Source: Chloroflexota bacterium (GTDB lineage: Bacteria > Chloroflexota > UBA11872). From it: a stretch of DNA of 64,000 bases. Location of the stretch: positions 91,717 to 155,716 of the forward strand of contig JAPOYR010000012.1 of assembly GCA_026706485.1 (NCBI GenBank), given 5' to 3'. Within the stretch, counting starts at the first letter, position 1. Each line of letters starts with the position of its first letter. Positions 32,601-42,172 of this stretch are shown here, piece by piece. The position numbers and the translations under genes were made by a program. The notes under the pieces are model-generated. The model ran no database searches and was not told the DNA's origin. It worked only from the letters and a program-made list of their open reading frames with translations.

Positions 32601-33868
32601 GACTGCCCCGGAACCCCGACCTGGCCCCCGACAGCCCGCAGTTTCGACTCATCGACTCAGCGCGCATGGTGCTGGAGCAGGACGCCACGATCGAGGTGGT
32701 GTGGGTCGGCGGAAGCATTGCCGAAGGCACGGCGGACCGCTGGTCGGACGTGGACCTTCGCCTCGCCGTCGAGGAAGCCGATCTTCCCGCGGTCGTCGAC
32801 ACCATTCCGGAAACGCTGCCGGCGATCCATCCGGTGCTGGGATGGTTCAGCCGGACCCTTCGCGGTGGACACCTCGTCGTCGTCACCTTCGAGGGCCCGC
32901 TGCGCGTGGACGTCGAGATCGCAACGCCGGCGGTCCTGCGCGGCCCGCGGCACGAGGCGGTGGCGCCGCTGATCGACCGGGACGGGCAGGTGGCGCGATT
33001 CGCCGACAAACCCTTCGCGCCGCCTCGACTCACGCCGGCGGAGTTGATCGAGCGTGAAGCGGCGCGGATTCCGTCCGAGGCGGGACGCCTGCGGCAGGCC
33101 ATCCAAGCCCGCTCGATTCTGGCGGCGATGCAGGCCCAGGCCACGCTGCTGGAGTCCGCCCAGCGCCTGCTTCTGCTGCTGCGCGACCCGCGCGCCGCAG
33201 GCCTTGCCGGGCCCAAGCACGCGGCGGACGCGCTGACGGCCGCCGATGTCGAGCCGCTCCTGGCTCCCCTGGGCGATTGGAGCGCCGCCTGGCCCGAACC
33301 GGCGGCAGATTCCATCGACCCCACCCTCGATATCCTGCGTCCGCTCGCGGCGGAGATACGGAATCGCCACGGGGCAACTGTTCCCCTGCATCCAGTGCCG
33401 CCGGATCCGGAACGCGCTCCGGCTGGTTCGAGCTACTTCAGCCGCGGTGCACTCACGGCGGCCGGAGCCGTTGAGGCCGCCCACAACCTGCTGGTGCACG
33501 CCATGGTCGGCGCCAGCTACTACAACCGCGGCCTGTACACCGGGCTGCTCTGGGGCTATGCCATGGCGGCGCAACTCGCCGCCGACCTGGCCCGCGTGCG
33601 CCCGCGAACGCCGGAGCTCGCGGCCCGGCTCGCGCCCGCCGACGCGGCCGCGTTCGAGTCCGCCCTGCGGCCGCTGCGGCTCGGCGGCGTCGAGGCCGTC
33701 CGCCTTGTCGCGGCCAACGTGTCGGCGTTGTATTCGCGCTACCTCGAGCGCGCCTGCGCCGCGCTCGGCGTGGCCTACCAGCGGCGGCTCGACCGCGAGG
33801 TCAACGCCTATCTATTCCGCGAAGGTGTGTTCGCCTACGACGTAACCGCCGCCAACCTCTCGCCGTGA
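32597..33868 (+). CDS. Nucleotidyltransferase-domain protein
   Basis: A 423-aa protein. Residues about 34-56 (VVWVGGSIAEGTADRWSDVDLRLAVE) are the GS...DxD signature of the pol-beta-like nucleotidyltransferases, and the third carboxylate is in RVDVEIATP (about residue 107). The C-terminal 300 residues are helical with a long hydrophobic stretch (AHNLLVHAMVGASYYNRGLYTG) that I do not recognise. Such proteins adenylylate small molecules or proteins. The GTGA overlap with the nucleoside hydrolase indicates co-translation and a possible shared nucleoside-related role. Confidence 0.75.
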   Translation: MRLPRNPDLAPDSPQFRLIDSARMVLEQDATIEVVWVGGSIAEGTADRWSDVDLRLAVEEADLPAVVDTIPETLPAIHPVLGWFSRTLRGGHLVVVTFEGPLRVDVEIATPAVLRGPRHEAVAPLIDRDGQVARFADKPFAPPRLTPAELIEREAARIPSEAGRLRQAIQARSILAAMQAQATLLESAQRLLLLLRDPRAAGLAGPKHAADALTAADVEPLLAPLGDWSAAWPEPAADSIDPTLDILRPLAAEIRNRHGATVPLHPVPPDPERAPAGSSYFSRGALTAAGAVEAAHNLLVHAMVGASYYNRGLYTGLLWGYAMAAQLAADLARVRPRTPELAARLAPADAAAFESALRPLRLGGVEAVRLVAANVSALYSRYLERACAALGVAYQRRLDREVNAYLFREGVFAYDVTAANLSP

Positions 33869-33878
33869 ACCCGGCTGC

Positions 33879-34451
33879 TCACTCCAGCCGCCCGCTCGCG
33901 CCGCGTGCTCGCCGCCGCGCCCAACCCAGCGCGATGCACGCCCCCACCGCCGTCGTGCTGGCGAGCACGTTGAACAGGATGTCTCGCGCGTCAAATACGC
34001 GGTTGGGCAGAACCGCCTGAATGCCCTCGTCGAGCAGGCCCAACGACCCGGTCGCGAGAACGGCGACCAGGGGCGGCAGCGGAACCCGCCGACCCTGGCG
34101 CGCGCGCTCGGCCAGCGCTTCGTAAACGAAGACGCCCACCACGCCGTATTCCATTAGGTGGGTGCGCTCTTCCTGACCAGTCATCAGCCGCGCGACCATC
34201 AACAGGTAGGCCGCCGCGATGCCCAGCGCGACGGCGATCTCCACCCCGCCCGGACGCACTTGCAGCCCCTGCGTGACGATGGTCATCCCTACCAGAACCA
34301 GGCCGCAGGCCACGGCGGCCGGCAGCCACCCGCGCTCGTGCAGGACCTGGGCCAAAACCGGCGCCAGGCCCAGGGTGGCGTAGATCGCCACCAGGACGGC
34401 CAGCGTCCAGAGCCAAAGGCGCCGCTCCCGCCTCGAGGCGAAGAAGCTCAT
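33879..34451 (-). CDS. VanZ-like membrane protein (copy 1)
   Basis: A 190-aa protein with about five hydrophobic segments and the VanZ-family end: HLMEYGVVGVFVYEAL, LLDEGIQAVLPNRVFDARDILFNVLAS. Family members have conserved acidic and Asn residues in the membrane; VanZ itself gives teicoplanin resistance, but most relatives have no known function. ATG 34451 is used because both copies then begin MS(F/L)F(A/S)S(R/T)RERRLW. The paralog is at 48077-48652. Confidence 0.85.
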   Translation of the reverse strand: MSFFASRRERRLWLWTLAVLVAIYATLGLAPVLAQVLHERGWLPAAVACGLVLVGMTIVTQGLQVRPGGVEIAVALGIAAAYLLMVARLMTGQEERTHLMEYGVVGVFVYEALAERARQGRRVPLPPLVAVLATGSLGLLDEGIQAVLPNRVFDARDILFNVLASTTAVGACIALGWARRRARGASGRLE

Positions 34452-34536
34452 GTCTGGCACTGTAGCGGGAGCGGCCGCTGGTTCTTCCGCCGTCAGGCAC
34501 AATGAGCGCCGCCGACTCTTATCCGAAGGCTGGCCC

Positions 34537-35715
34537 GTGAAGATCTCGCAGCGTGTTCAAGACTTGGCCGAATCGGGAACCATTGCCGTCAGCAACAAGG
34601 TTGCGGCGATGCGGGCCCAGGGGATCGACGTCGTGAGCCTGGGCGCCGGAGAGCCCGACTTCGACACGCCCGACCACATCAAGGCGGCCGCGGCGGCGGC
34701 CCTAGACGGCGGCGAGACCAAATACGCCAAGCCGGCCTCGGGCGTGCCCGAGCTCAAGCATGCCGTCGTCGCCAAGCTGAATCGCGAGAACGGCCTCACC
34801 TACTCCACCGACCAGGTCGTCGCCAGCGTCGGCGGCAAGGAAGCGCTCTACCTGGCCTTCGCCACCCTGCTCGACCCGGGCGACGAGGTCATCATCCCCG
34901 CGCCCTACTGGGTGTCCTACCCGGAGCAGGTCAAGCTGGCCGGCGGCGTGCCCGTGTTCGTCAACGCGGGCGCGGAGGCCGGATTCCGGATCACCCCCGA
35001 CCAGCTGCGCGACGCGCTCACGCCGCGCACGCGCGTGCTCGTGTTCAACTCGCCCAGCAATCCCACCGGCGCCGCCTATTCGCCCGAGGAAACCGACGCG
35101 CTGGCGGCGGTGCTGGCCGACACCGACGTGGTCACCTTCAGCGACGAGATGTACGACCGCTTGCTGTTTGGCGGCCGAGAGTTCAAGAGCTTCGCCGCCA
35201 CCTCGGCGCACGCCTACGATCACACCATCACCTTCAACGCGGGCTCGAAGTCCTACTCCATGACCGGCTGGCGCATCGGCTACGCCGCCGGCCCGGTGGA
35301 CGTGATCAAGGGCATGGCCAAGCTCCAGTCGCAAACGACCAGCGGGGCGGCCACCTTCACCATGCACGCGCTGGCTGCCGCCCTCAACGGCGACCAGTCC
35401 TGCGTGGAGGCCATGCGCGTCGAGTTCGAGCGCCGCGGCAAGTTCCTCAGCGACCGCCTGAACGCCTTGGACGGCGTGGTCTGTCCCGAGCCGGGCGGCG
35501 CCTTCTACGCCTTTCCCGATGTCTCTGGCACGTTTGAAGCCAAGGGCGTGTCCGGCTCGACCGAGTGGGCCGGTCGCCTGCTGGAAGACGCCCACGTCGG
35601 CGTGGTGCCGGGCAGCGACTTCGGCGCCGACGCCTGCGTCCGCCTCAGCTTCGCCACCAGCATGGCGGCGCTGGAAACCGCCCTGGACCGGATCGAGGGA
35701 TTCCTGGCTGGCTGA
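34537..35715 (+). CDS. Class I/II pyridoxal phosphate aminotransferase (aspartate type)
   Basis: A 392-aa enzyme of fold type I. LGAGEPDFDTPDHIK (about residue 30), YWVSYPEQVKLAGG, FNSPSNPTGAAYS and the PLP lysine in FNAGSKSYSMTGWRIGY (about residue 235) are all standard for aspartate/tyrosine aminotransferase Igamma. RLSFATS near the end holds the Arg that binds the substrate carboxylate. It transfers amino groups between aspartate or aromatic amino acids and 2-oxoglutarate. It starts at GTG 34537 with AAGG upstream, 24 nt before the helicase gene begins after its stop. Confidence 0.93.
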   Translation: MKISQRVQDLAESGTIAVSNKVAAMRAQGIDVVSLGAGEPDFDTPDHIKAAAAAALDGGETKYAKPASGVPELKHAVVAKLNRENGLTYSTDQVVASVGGKEALYLAFATLLDPGDEVIIPAPYWVSYPEQVKLAGGVPVFVNAGAEAGFRITPDQLRDALTPRTRVLVFNSPSNPTGAAYSPEETDALAAVLADTDVVTFSDEMYDRLLFGGREFKSFAATSAHAYDHTITFNAGSKSYSMTGWRIGYAAGPVDVIKGMAKLQSQTTSGAATFTMHALAAALNGDQSCVEAMRVEFERRGKFLSDRLNALDGVVCPEPGGAFYAFPDVSGTFEAKGVSGSTEWAGRLLEDAHVGVVPGSDFGADACVRLSFATSMAALETALDRIEGFLAG

Positions 35716-35739
35716 CGTAGCGCGGAAAGGGCGGGGTCC

Positions 35740-37587
35740 ATGGCGGAGATGTCTCTATTCCTCGGACATGACTTCGACCGGGCGCTCAATCCACTTGACG
35801 AGCGGCTAAAGCAAGAAACGACCGAGGCGGTACAACGCCTCTGCGCGAATCGGTTCAGCCCGGGCCTCCATGACGAGTTGTTGCACCGGTTGAGTAGTGG
35901 CCTCGAAGTCCGCTCGGCTCGGGTCACTCGGGCCTATCGCTTAGTCTTTGCCAGGCATGAGTCCCGAATCGTCGTGCTTTGGGTCGACAACCACGACGAG
36001 GCCTACAACTGGGCAGACCGCCACCGCAGGGAAATCCCGCGGCGATTCGAGCGAACGAACCTACGCCGCGTTGCGGGAGGACCAGCACCCGTGCCGCGAG
36101 TTGCGCCTGAGGATCCCGTACCGGTACCTAATCCCGACTTGCTTGATGAGATGGCGGCACGCGGATTCGAGCAATACTTTGCGGCCCTCGATGACGACCA
36201 GCGCTACTTGGTTGAGTACGACGAGCGCAAACGACAGGGGCTCATGTTTGTCACCGCCGGAGCGGGCACGGGCAAGACCTCCATTGCGATCTGGCGGGCA
36301 CTGCGCCAGGCGACTCAGCAGGAACAGGACTACAGGGGCGTGCTGTATCTCTGCTTCAACCGCGTGCTGATGAAGACCGTCCGCAATACGATCGACACGC
36401 TCGCCCCACCGGAGATGGCGAGCCAAATCGAGGTACAAACGTTCCACGGCTGGGCGGATGCATATCTGCAGAAGCGCGTCGAAGGCTTTGCGGTGGCCGC
36501 AGCCATCGACACGGACGGTCAGTGGCTGAAGCGGGCGATCACCGAGGAGTTCCCCCGCTTGTCGCCTTCCGCGCGAGACCAACTCCCCGGATGGTCCGCG
36601 CAGGACTTGCACGACGAAATCTCGAATGTGCTCGCCCCAAACCAGTTTGATGATGTTGGGCCGTATATGAACCTCACACGGCCAGAGAGCGAGGGCCTCA
36701 GGAGGCTGCGCCAACCCCAGCGCCGGGTGATATGGGAACTGCACCAGCGCATACGCTGTCGCCCTGATGCTAAGGGCACCTGGGATGACCTGATCGCACG
36801 AGGTCGCGAAGCTCTCGCGTCCGATGCCGACCCGCCGATCTACCGTGCCGTCATCGTGGACGAGGCGCAGGATTGCAGCCCCGTTATGGCGCGGCTTGCT
36901 AGGACTCTCGTCGCCGGTGAGGAGTGGCGGCTGTTGGTTCTTGCCGATCCGGCTCAGCTGGTCTACCGGGGACGCTTTCGCTGGGCAAAGCGCGAATTCA
37001 GCCCCCGCGGCAGTCAGGCCCGCGTCATGCTCCGCCCCTACCGCTCGACCCGCCAGATTCATGCGCTGGCCGCCTCACTCTACGCAGACGTGGATGAGAT
37101 GCGCCGTGAAGTCGGCCAGATGGCCCAAGCTCAACGCGAAGGCCCATTGCCACGGCTCGTCAGACTTACCGCTTACTCAGAGGCTTACGCTTTCGTCGCC
37201 AAGCAAATTCGCAAGGAGATCAAGGAAGGGAGCCAGGCCGGGCAGATTGCTGTGCTGACAAAATCAAACTCCCAGCGCAACGCTGTGTTGGGAGCGCTTG
37301 GCGGGATGGGCATTCCCGCTCTGACCGTGGACCGCAATGCTGCGCCGGACGGCGCTAGAGTCTCACTAATGACAGTGCATGCGGCGAAGGGGTTGGACTT
37401 CGTTTCCGTCTATCTGCTCGACATTGATGTACGCCGCGCGCCAATCGACCTTCGGCGTGGGCAGCTATACGTTGCCCTCACGCGATCCAGCCGCAACCTG
37501 TGCATCGTCCGCCTTCCGACATTCGAACCGTCGCCAACGGTGCTGGACGACCTCAATCCTGATTGCTACGAGTCGGTGGATCCGTAG
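35740..37587 (+). CDS. SF1 (UvrD/Rep-type) helicase with N-terminal RelE-like domain
   Basis: A 615-aa protein. Residues about 1-95 have the RelE/ParE toxin fold pattern, with FSPGLHDELLHRLSSG, SARVTRAYRLVFARHE and VDNHDEAYNWADRHR. Residues about 135-600 are a superfamily 1 helicase: motif I GAGTGKTS, motif II VDEAQD, a SLMTVHAAKGLDF motif V region, and QLYVALTRS (motif VI). GC is lower than in flanking genes. The fusion could act as a DNA repair or defence factor in which the RelE-like part binds or cuts RNA; this is inference. It lies 25 nt after the aminotransferase, in the same direction. Confidence 0.87.
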   Translation: MAEMSLFLGHDFDRALNPLDERLKQETTEAVQRLCANRFSPGLHDELLHRLSSGLEVRSARVTRAYRLVFARHESRIVVLWVDNHDEAYNWADRHRREIPRRFERTNLRRVAGGPAPVPRVAPEDPVPVPNPDLLDEMAARGFEQYFAALDDDQRYLVEYDERKRQGLMFVTAGAGTGKTSIAIWRALRQATQQEQDYRGVLYLCFNRVLMKTVRNTIDTLAPPEMASQIEVQTFHGWADAYLQKRVEGFAVAAAIDTDGQWLKRAITEEFPRLSPSARDQLPGWSAQDLHDEISNVLAPNQFDDVGPYMNLTRPESEGLRRLRQPQRRVIWELHQRIRCRPDAKGTWDDLIARGREALASDADPPIYRAVIVDEAQDCSPVMARLARTLVAGEEWRLLVLADPAQLVYRGRFRWAKREFSPRGSQARVMLRPYRSTRQIHALAASLYADVDEMRREVGQMAQAQREGPLPRLVRLTAYSEAYAFVAKQIRKEIKEGSQAGQIAVLTKSNSQRNAVLGALGGMGIPALTVDRNAAPDGARVSLMTVHAAKGLDFVSVYLLDIDVRRAPIDLRRGQLYVALTRSSRNLCIVRLPTFEPSPTVLDDLNPDCYESVDP

Positions 37588-37627
37588 GACGCTCGACTGA
37601 AGGGGACCGCATACACGACCATTCGGG

Positions 37628-38689
37628 CTAAGCCCCCATCTCTTTCGACCCGCGCGCCAGCCCGTCCAACTCGTCCCGATCCAGCCCCAGGCTGTCGGCC
37701 GTGTCCAGGATCGCCGTCCACGTCGCCTCTGCCACCGGCAGGCCGGCCGTACTCAGCGTCTCCCGCGAGCGTCGCTCGGTGTCGCCGGGTATCAGCACCT
37801 CGTCGAAGCCGGCGGCCGGGCGCGTGTTTCGCATGCGGTCGAACGTGTCGCGAGAGGCCGGGTCGTATCCGTCGCCCCGATCGAAGGCGTTGGTGTCGAC
37901 GGCCATGGCAAACGTGCCGATGCGCACGTTGATCTCGGGGTTGATGGCGCCGGTGAGATTGGCGGCCAGGATCTCCGTCATCAGTGACAGGCCGTAGCCC
38001 TTGTGACCCGCCATATGGAGCAGCACGCCGCCGTCATAGAGGTCGCCGGGATTCGTTGACGGCTGTCCATCGCCGTCCAGGATCTGGCCGGGCGGCAACT
38101 GCGTGCCCTTCGCCAGCGCCACCCGCACCTTGCCCTCCGCGGTGGCCGTGGTGGCGAAATCCACGATCAGCGGATCGGTTCCCTCCGCCGGGGCGCCAAA
38201 GGCCATGGGATTCGTGCTCAGCCGCCCCTCTGCGCCGCCGAACGGCGCCGCCCGCATCGTGCCCGGCCCGCCCGCGGCCATAAGGTAGACCACGCCCAGA
38301 TCGGCTCCCAACTCCGCCCACTCACCAAGGCGCCCGATGTGGTTGCAATGAAAGATGCCGCCAATCGCCACGCGCGACGTCTTGGCCTTCGCCGCCAGGC
38401 GTAACGTCAAATCCTCCGCCGCCAGGTGACCGAATCCATATTGGGCGTCCAGCAAGACCGTGGTGTCGGACTCGGATGCCACCACCGGGCCCACCGCGGG
38501 AATGAACGCGCCCTGGCGGATGCGGTCGATGTAGTCGGGGATGCGAATCACGCCGTGCGAGGGATGCCCCGACAGGTCGGCGCGCACCAGCCACGTCGCG
38601 ATCTTGGCGGACGCCTCGGCGGGCGTCCCCGCAGCTTCCAGAATCCGCGCCGTGGCGGCAGTCAGGGGTTCGGCGGAAAACGTCGGCAT
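37628..38689 (-). CDS. Ldh family NAD(P)-dependent oxidoreductase (copy 1)
   Basis: A 353-aa protein of the malate/L-lactate/ureidoglycolate dehydrogenase family, distinct in fold from ordinary LDH/MDH. SGHPSHGVIRIPDYIDRI (about residue 40) contains the catalytic histidine, GHKGYGLSLMTEILAANLTG and FGAPAEG...VDFATTATAEGKVR are family landmarks. It oxidises 2-hydroxyacids or related compounds. It is about 40-45% identical by eye to the copy at 41016-42071. It is divergent from the LRR gene. Confidence 0.9.
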   Translation of the reverse strand: MPTFSAEPLTAATARILEAAGTPAEASAKIATWLVRADLSGHPSHGVIRIPDYIDRIRQGAFIPAVGPVVASESDTTVLLDAQYGFGHLAAEDLTLRLAAKAKTSRVAIGGIFHCNHIGRLGEWAELGADLGVVYLMAAGGPGTMRAAPFGGAEGRLSTNPMAFGAPAEGTDPLIVDFATTATAEGKVRVALAKGTQLPPGQILDGDGQPSTNPGDLYDGGVLLHMAGHKGYGLSLMTEILAANLTGAINPEINVRIGTFAMAVDTNAFDRGDGYDPASRDTFDRMRNTRPAAGFDEVLIPGDTERRSRETLSTAGLPVAEATWTAILDTADSLGLDRDELDGLARGSKEMGA

Positions 38690-38889
38690 GCGTTCCTCAG
38701 GTCATTCCAGGCGGCGCCACCGGCACAGCCGATCCGCATCATACGCAGCGGCCTGCGCTTGCGCCCCGATGGCGGCGTGGCTGCCGCCGACGGCTACCTG
38801 ACTGCGAGGTCTTGTCAATCGCGTGCAAAGTATGCACAGGTAAACTGGTTGTCCGATCACAGCGCCTCACTCGATAGGAACGTCCTTTC

Positions 38890-40722
38890 ATGACTTTCAC
38901 CCTGCGCCGCGCCCGACTCGGCGCCTTGCTGGTCGCGCTGTTGCTCATCAGCATCGCGATCGCGGCGCCCTCCTTCGCCGACTCGCACGCCAGCCTTTCC
39001 GCCGTCGTGACGCGAAGCACCTTCTTTGAGCCCGACGCCCACCTGGCGCACAACGTCCCGGATCTGCGCCTGACGGTTGGGGACGGCGAGGTCGACTGCA
39101 ACTTCCTCACGCACTACGAGTCGACCGGCGGCGACATCCGCTGGGGTTTCGCCACCTCCGAAGTCATCGAAGAAGACGGCGGCAGCCTGACGCAGTACTA
39201 CCAACGTGGCGTCGTGGACTGCCACGAACGTGACGGCATGTGGCGCCTGGAGCGGCGGCTGGTGTGGGATTACCTCGGTGGCGGCGAGGGCGACGCGCCC
39301 GATCTCGGCGTCGAGCCCGACCTGCTGAGTCAGCGACCCGGTCGGCCGTCGGGGCCGTGGGGACACCGCGTGTCCAACTTCGCCATTGACGGCACCCCCA
39401 CCGGATTCCTCGACTTCTACTACGAGTTAGGCGGCATGCAGGCGTTTGGCCTGCCCAAGAGCGACGCCCGTCTGGACGACACGCCGGGCGCCATGCTCGC
39501 CATCGAGGGCGCCGACCCCGGCGTCATCCGGCAGTACTTCCAGGCCGCGGTGTTCGAATCCTGGCCGGACAGCGACCAACCCGTGCAGCTACGTTTCCTC
39601 GGCGACGCCGTCCGCGACGTGAACTACCCCTATGCCAGCCACCGGGTGATCGAGAGCTTCCAGGCGGCCGAGCCCCTGAGCGATGGCGACACCTACGCGC
39701 CCGAGAGCGTCTCGGTCGGGGACGCGCTGTTCATGCTCTACGAAGTCACCAACGGAGACCACGACGCCTACGTGGCGCGGCAGCGTGACGCGCTCGTCGC
39801 GCTCTACGATGCTGCCAACGGCGACGACTGGAACAAGAACGACAACTGGCTCAGCGATGCGCCGCTCGGCGAGTGGTTCGGCGTCACCACGGACATCCAC
39901 GACCGCGTCGTCGATTTGGACCTCTCGCAGAACCAGTTGAGCGGCACGCTCCCGCCCGAGATCGGCCAGCTCACCGCCCTCCGGCGACTGGATGTCCAGG
40001 GCAATCAGCTGCAAGGCGAGATTCCGCCCGAGATCGGCGACCTGGACAACGTGACCCATCTCTCCCTCTGGGCCAATCAGTTCAGCGGGTCCATCCCCAC
40101 TGAGATGGGCGACATGGCCAGCCTGCAGTGGGCCGCGCTGGGCATCAATGAGTTGACCGGCCCGATTCCTCCCGAGTTGGGCAACCTGTCGACGGCCACC
40201 CATCTGGACTTCACCCTGAATCAGCTCAGCGGCGAGATCCCAGCCGAGCTGGGCAACCTCACCAACCTGGTCTGGCTGACCTTCTGGAGCAACCGGTTGA
40301 CGGGCCCAATTCCACCTGAGTTGGGCAAGCTCACCAATCTGGAACAGCTGGACCTGGACACCAATCGGCTGAGCGGCCCAATCCCGCCCGAGCTGGGCAA
40401 CCTCGTCAACCTTGACGAGCTGTGGCTGCGTGTCAACGAGTTGACCGGTGAGATTCCGCCTGAGTTGGGCAACCTCACCAGCCTGCAAGTGCTGGGTCTC
40501 AGCCAAAACTCACTGACCGGTGAGATTCCGTCCGAGTTGGACAACCTCACCAGCCTGCGAAGCGTCTATCTTGCGGGCAATCAGTTCACCGGCTGCGTGC
40601 CCGCGGCGTTGGCGGCGATTCCCAGAGGCGATGTGGACGAGGTCGAGTTGCCGCCCTGTGAAGCCGAAGAGTCGGAGGACATGGAGGACACGGAGGATTC
40701 GGAGGGCGCGACAGAGGTCTAG
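38890..40722 (+). CDS. Secreted leucine-rich repeat protein, plant-type repeats
   Basis: A 610-aa protein with a signal peptide (ALLVALLLISIAIAAPSFA). Residues about 160-250 carry a Chloroflexota-type module (MQAFGLPKSDARL, GVIRQYFQAAVFESWP, LGDAVRDVNYPY). Residues about 290-330 (LVALYDAANGDDWNKNDNWL) are the cap usually found before bacterial plant-type LRRs. About ten 24-residue repeats follow with LxxLxLxxNxLxGxIP and PPELGNLTNL, then a short acidic tail (ESEDMEDTEDSEG). It is probably on the cell surface and binds proteins or glycans. No sorting or anchoring signal is visible. Confidence 0.88.
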   Translation: MTFTLRRARLGALLVALLLISIAIAAPSFADSHASLSAVVTRSTFFEPDAHLAHNVPDLRLTVGDGEVDCNFLTHYESTGGDIRWGFATSEVIEEDGGSLTQYYQRGVVDCHERDGMWRLERRLVWDYLGGGEGDAPDLGVEPDLLSQRPGRPSGPWGHRVSNFAIDGTPTGFLDFYYELGGMQAFGLPKSDARLDDTPGAMLAIEGADPGVIRQYFQAAVFESWPDSDQPVQLRFLGDAVRDVNYPYASHRVIESFQAAEPLSDGDTYAPESVSVGDALFMLYEVTNGDHDAYVARQRDALVALYDAANGDDWNKNDNWLSDAPLGEWFGVTTDIHDRVVDLDLSQNQLSGTLPPEIGQLTALRRLDVQGNQLQGEIPPEIGDLDNVTHLSLWANQFSGSIPTEMGDMASLQWAALGINELTGPIPPELGNLSTATHLDFTLNQLSGEIPAELGNLTNLVWLTFWSNRLTGPIPPELGKLTNLEQLDLDTNRLSGPIPPELGNLVNLDELWLRVNELTGEIPPELGNLTSLQVLGLSQNSLTGEIPSELDNLTSLRSVYLAGNQFTGCVPAALAAIPRGDVDEVELPPCEAEESEDMEDTEDSEGATEV

Positions 40723-41015
40723 GCCTGCCTCGAATGGGGCGGGTTTGAAACTCGTCCCGCTCGCCGCGCGTCCGGTTGCGTCGGCCTTGTCCGGCGCCCT
40801 CTCCCAATGGAGACCTTGTCGTAATCCTCCGTCATTCCCGCGAAGGCGGGAATCCACCCTTCCTGGAATCTGGGAGCGGATGGGGTTCGCCCGGTCGTCC
40901 ACGAGCATTGCCGGGTATTGCAGAGGTTTCCTATGGGAGAGGAGTAGAGCCTGCCCGGTCCTCAATACGGGGTAAGGGCGCCGGCGCCCCCAGTCTCCGC
41001 CCGGCCCCTTTGCCG
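40723..41015. repeat. Gap holding a dispersed palindrome (CGTCATTCCCGCGAAGGCGGGAATCC)
   Basis: No gene is credible in this 293-nt gap. At 40829-40853 the hairpin ATTCCCGC..GCGGGAAT occurs, a member of the same family as 43355-43395 and 53883-53923. Confidence 0.65.
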
Positions 41016-42071
41016 CTACCCCGCCCCGCTCGCCAGGGCGTTGACCTCGTCGGCCGACACCCCCACCTTCTCGGCGCTGTCGAGGTAGAGCTCCCAGGTC
41101 GAGTCGGGAATGTCCAGCGGCTGCCCGGCCAGGGCGCGGCACGAGGCGCGCTCGAAATCTCCCGGCACCTGAACTTCGGTGAATCCCGGCGCGGGGCGCG
41201 TGTTGCGCAGGCGCTGTAGGTTGGCGCGGATGCCGCGCCGCACGTCCTCGGCGTCACCGAACGCCCCGGGGTCGATCGCCAGCGCGAAGCCGCCGGCAGG
41301 ATTCTCGCCGCCCTCCACCGCGGTGCCCACCAGGTTGGCGCCCAGCAACGACACCATCAGGCCAACGGCATAGCCCTTATGGCCGCCAAACGGCACCAAC
41401 ATCCCACCCTCGTAGAGTTTTGCCGGGTCGTTGGTCGGTCGCCCGTCCTGGTCCAGCAGCCAGCCGTCCGGCACCGGCAGGCCTTTGTCGCGGTAGACCC
41501 GCACCTTGCCCTCGGCGGATGCCGTCGTCGCCATGTCGATCAGCATGCCGTCGTCCTCGGTCGCCGGCGCGCCGAAGGTGAACGGCAGCGTGCCCACCCG
41601 CGGCTCCGCCCCTCCGAAGGGGGCCGCGATGTCGGCCGCTCCCCCGGCCCAACCCATACAGAGATACGAGATCACGCCCAACTCGTTGCCAAGCTCGCCC
41701 CACTCGCCCAGGCGGCCGATGTGGGTCACGTTGGTCATGCCGCCAATGGCGACCGACGACTCCTTGGCCTTGGCCGCTACCACGCGCGTGAGCAGCTCGG
41801 CCGCGAAGTGCCCAAAGCCCAGGTTGCCCTCGATCAGGACTGTGGTCGCGGTCTCCGACACGATGGTCGGGCGCTCGGCGGGCTTCATCTTGCCTTCGAG
41901 AATCAGCCCCACGTACTCCGGTACCCGCTGGAACCCGTGCGAGGGATGCCCCGCCAGGTTCGAGTTGGCCAGCCATTGGGCCAGCTGGTCGGCAATGTCG
42001 TCCGGCGCTCCGGCGGCCCCAAGGACGCGACTGGAGGCCTCGGTGAGTCCCTCGACAGGAAAGCTGGGCAT
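41016..42071 (-). CDS. Ldh family NAD(P)-dependent oxidoreductase (copy 2)
   Basis: A 351-aa paralog of the dehydrogenase at 37628. AGHPSHGFQRVPEYVGLI contains the catalytic His, FGGAEPRVGTLPFTFGAP and MATTASAEGKVR the substrate and NAD site, and GGHKGYAVGLMVSLLGANL the dimer helix. The start at ATG 42071 gives MPSFPVEGLT, matching the other copy's MPTFSAEPLT. It is divergent from the iron alcohol dehydrogenase gene, with 101 bp between starts. The substrate is unknown; a 2-hydroxyacid from sugar or aromatic breakdown is likely. Confidence 0.9.
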   Translation of the reverse strand: MPSFPVEGLTEASSRVLGAAGAPDDIADQLAQWLANSNLAGHPSHGFQRVPEYVGLILEGKMKPAERPTIVSETATTVLIEGNLGFGHFAAELLTRVVAAKAKESSVAIGGMTNVTHIGRLGEWGELGNELGVISYLCMGWAGGAADIAAPFGGAEPRVGTLPFTFGAPATEDDGMLIDMATTASAEGKVRVYRDKGLPVPDGWLLDQDGRPTNDPAKLYEGGMLVPFGGHKGYAVGLMVSLLGANLVGTAVEGGENPAGGFALAIDPGAFGDAEDVRRGIRANLQRLRNTRPAPGFTEVQVPGDFERASCRALAGQPLDIPDSTWELYLDSAEKVGVSADEVNALASGAG

Positions 42072-42172
42072 GAAAGCGGACCTTCTCGCACCGCGGCGCG
42101 TGAGCATGGTACGCGCCCGGCCGGGCATCGGCGCATAATGGCGGGCTTGCCGGCTTAGCGAGACTTGCGGCT

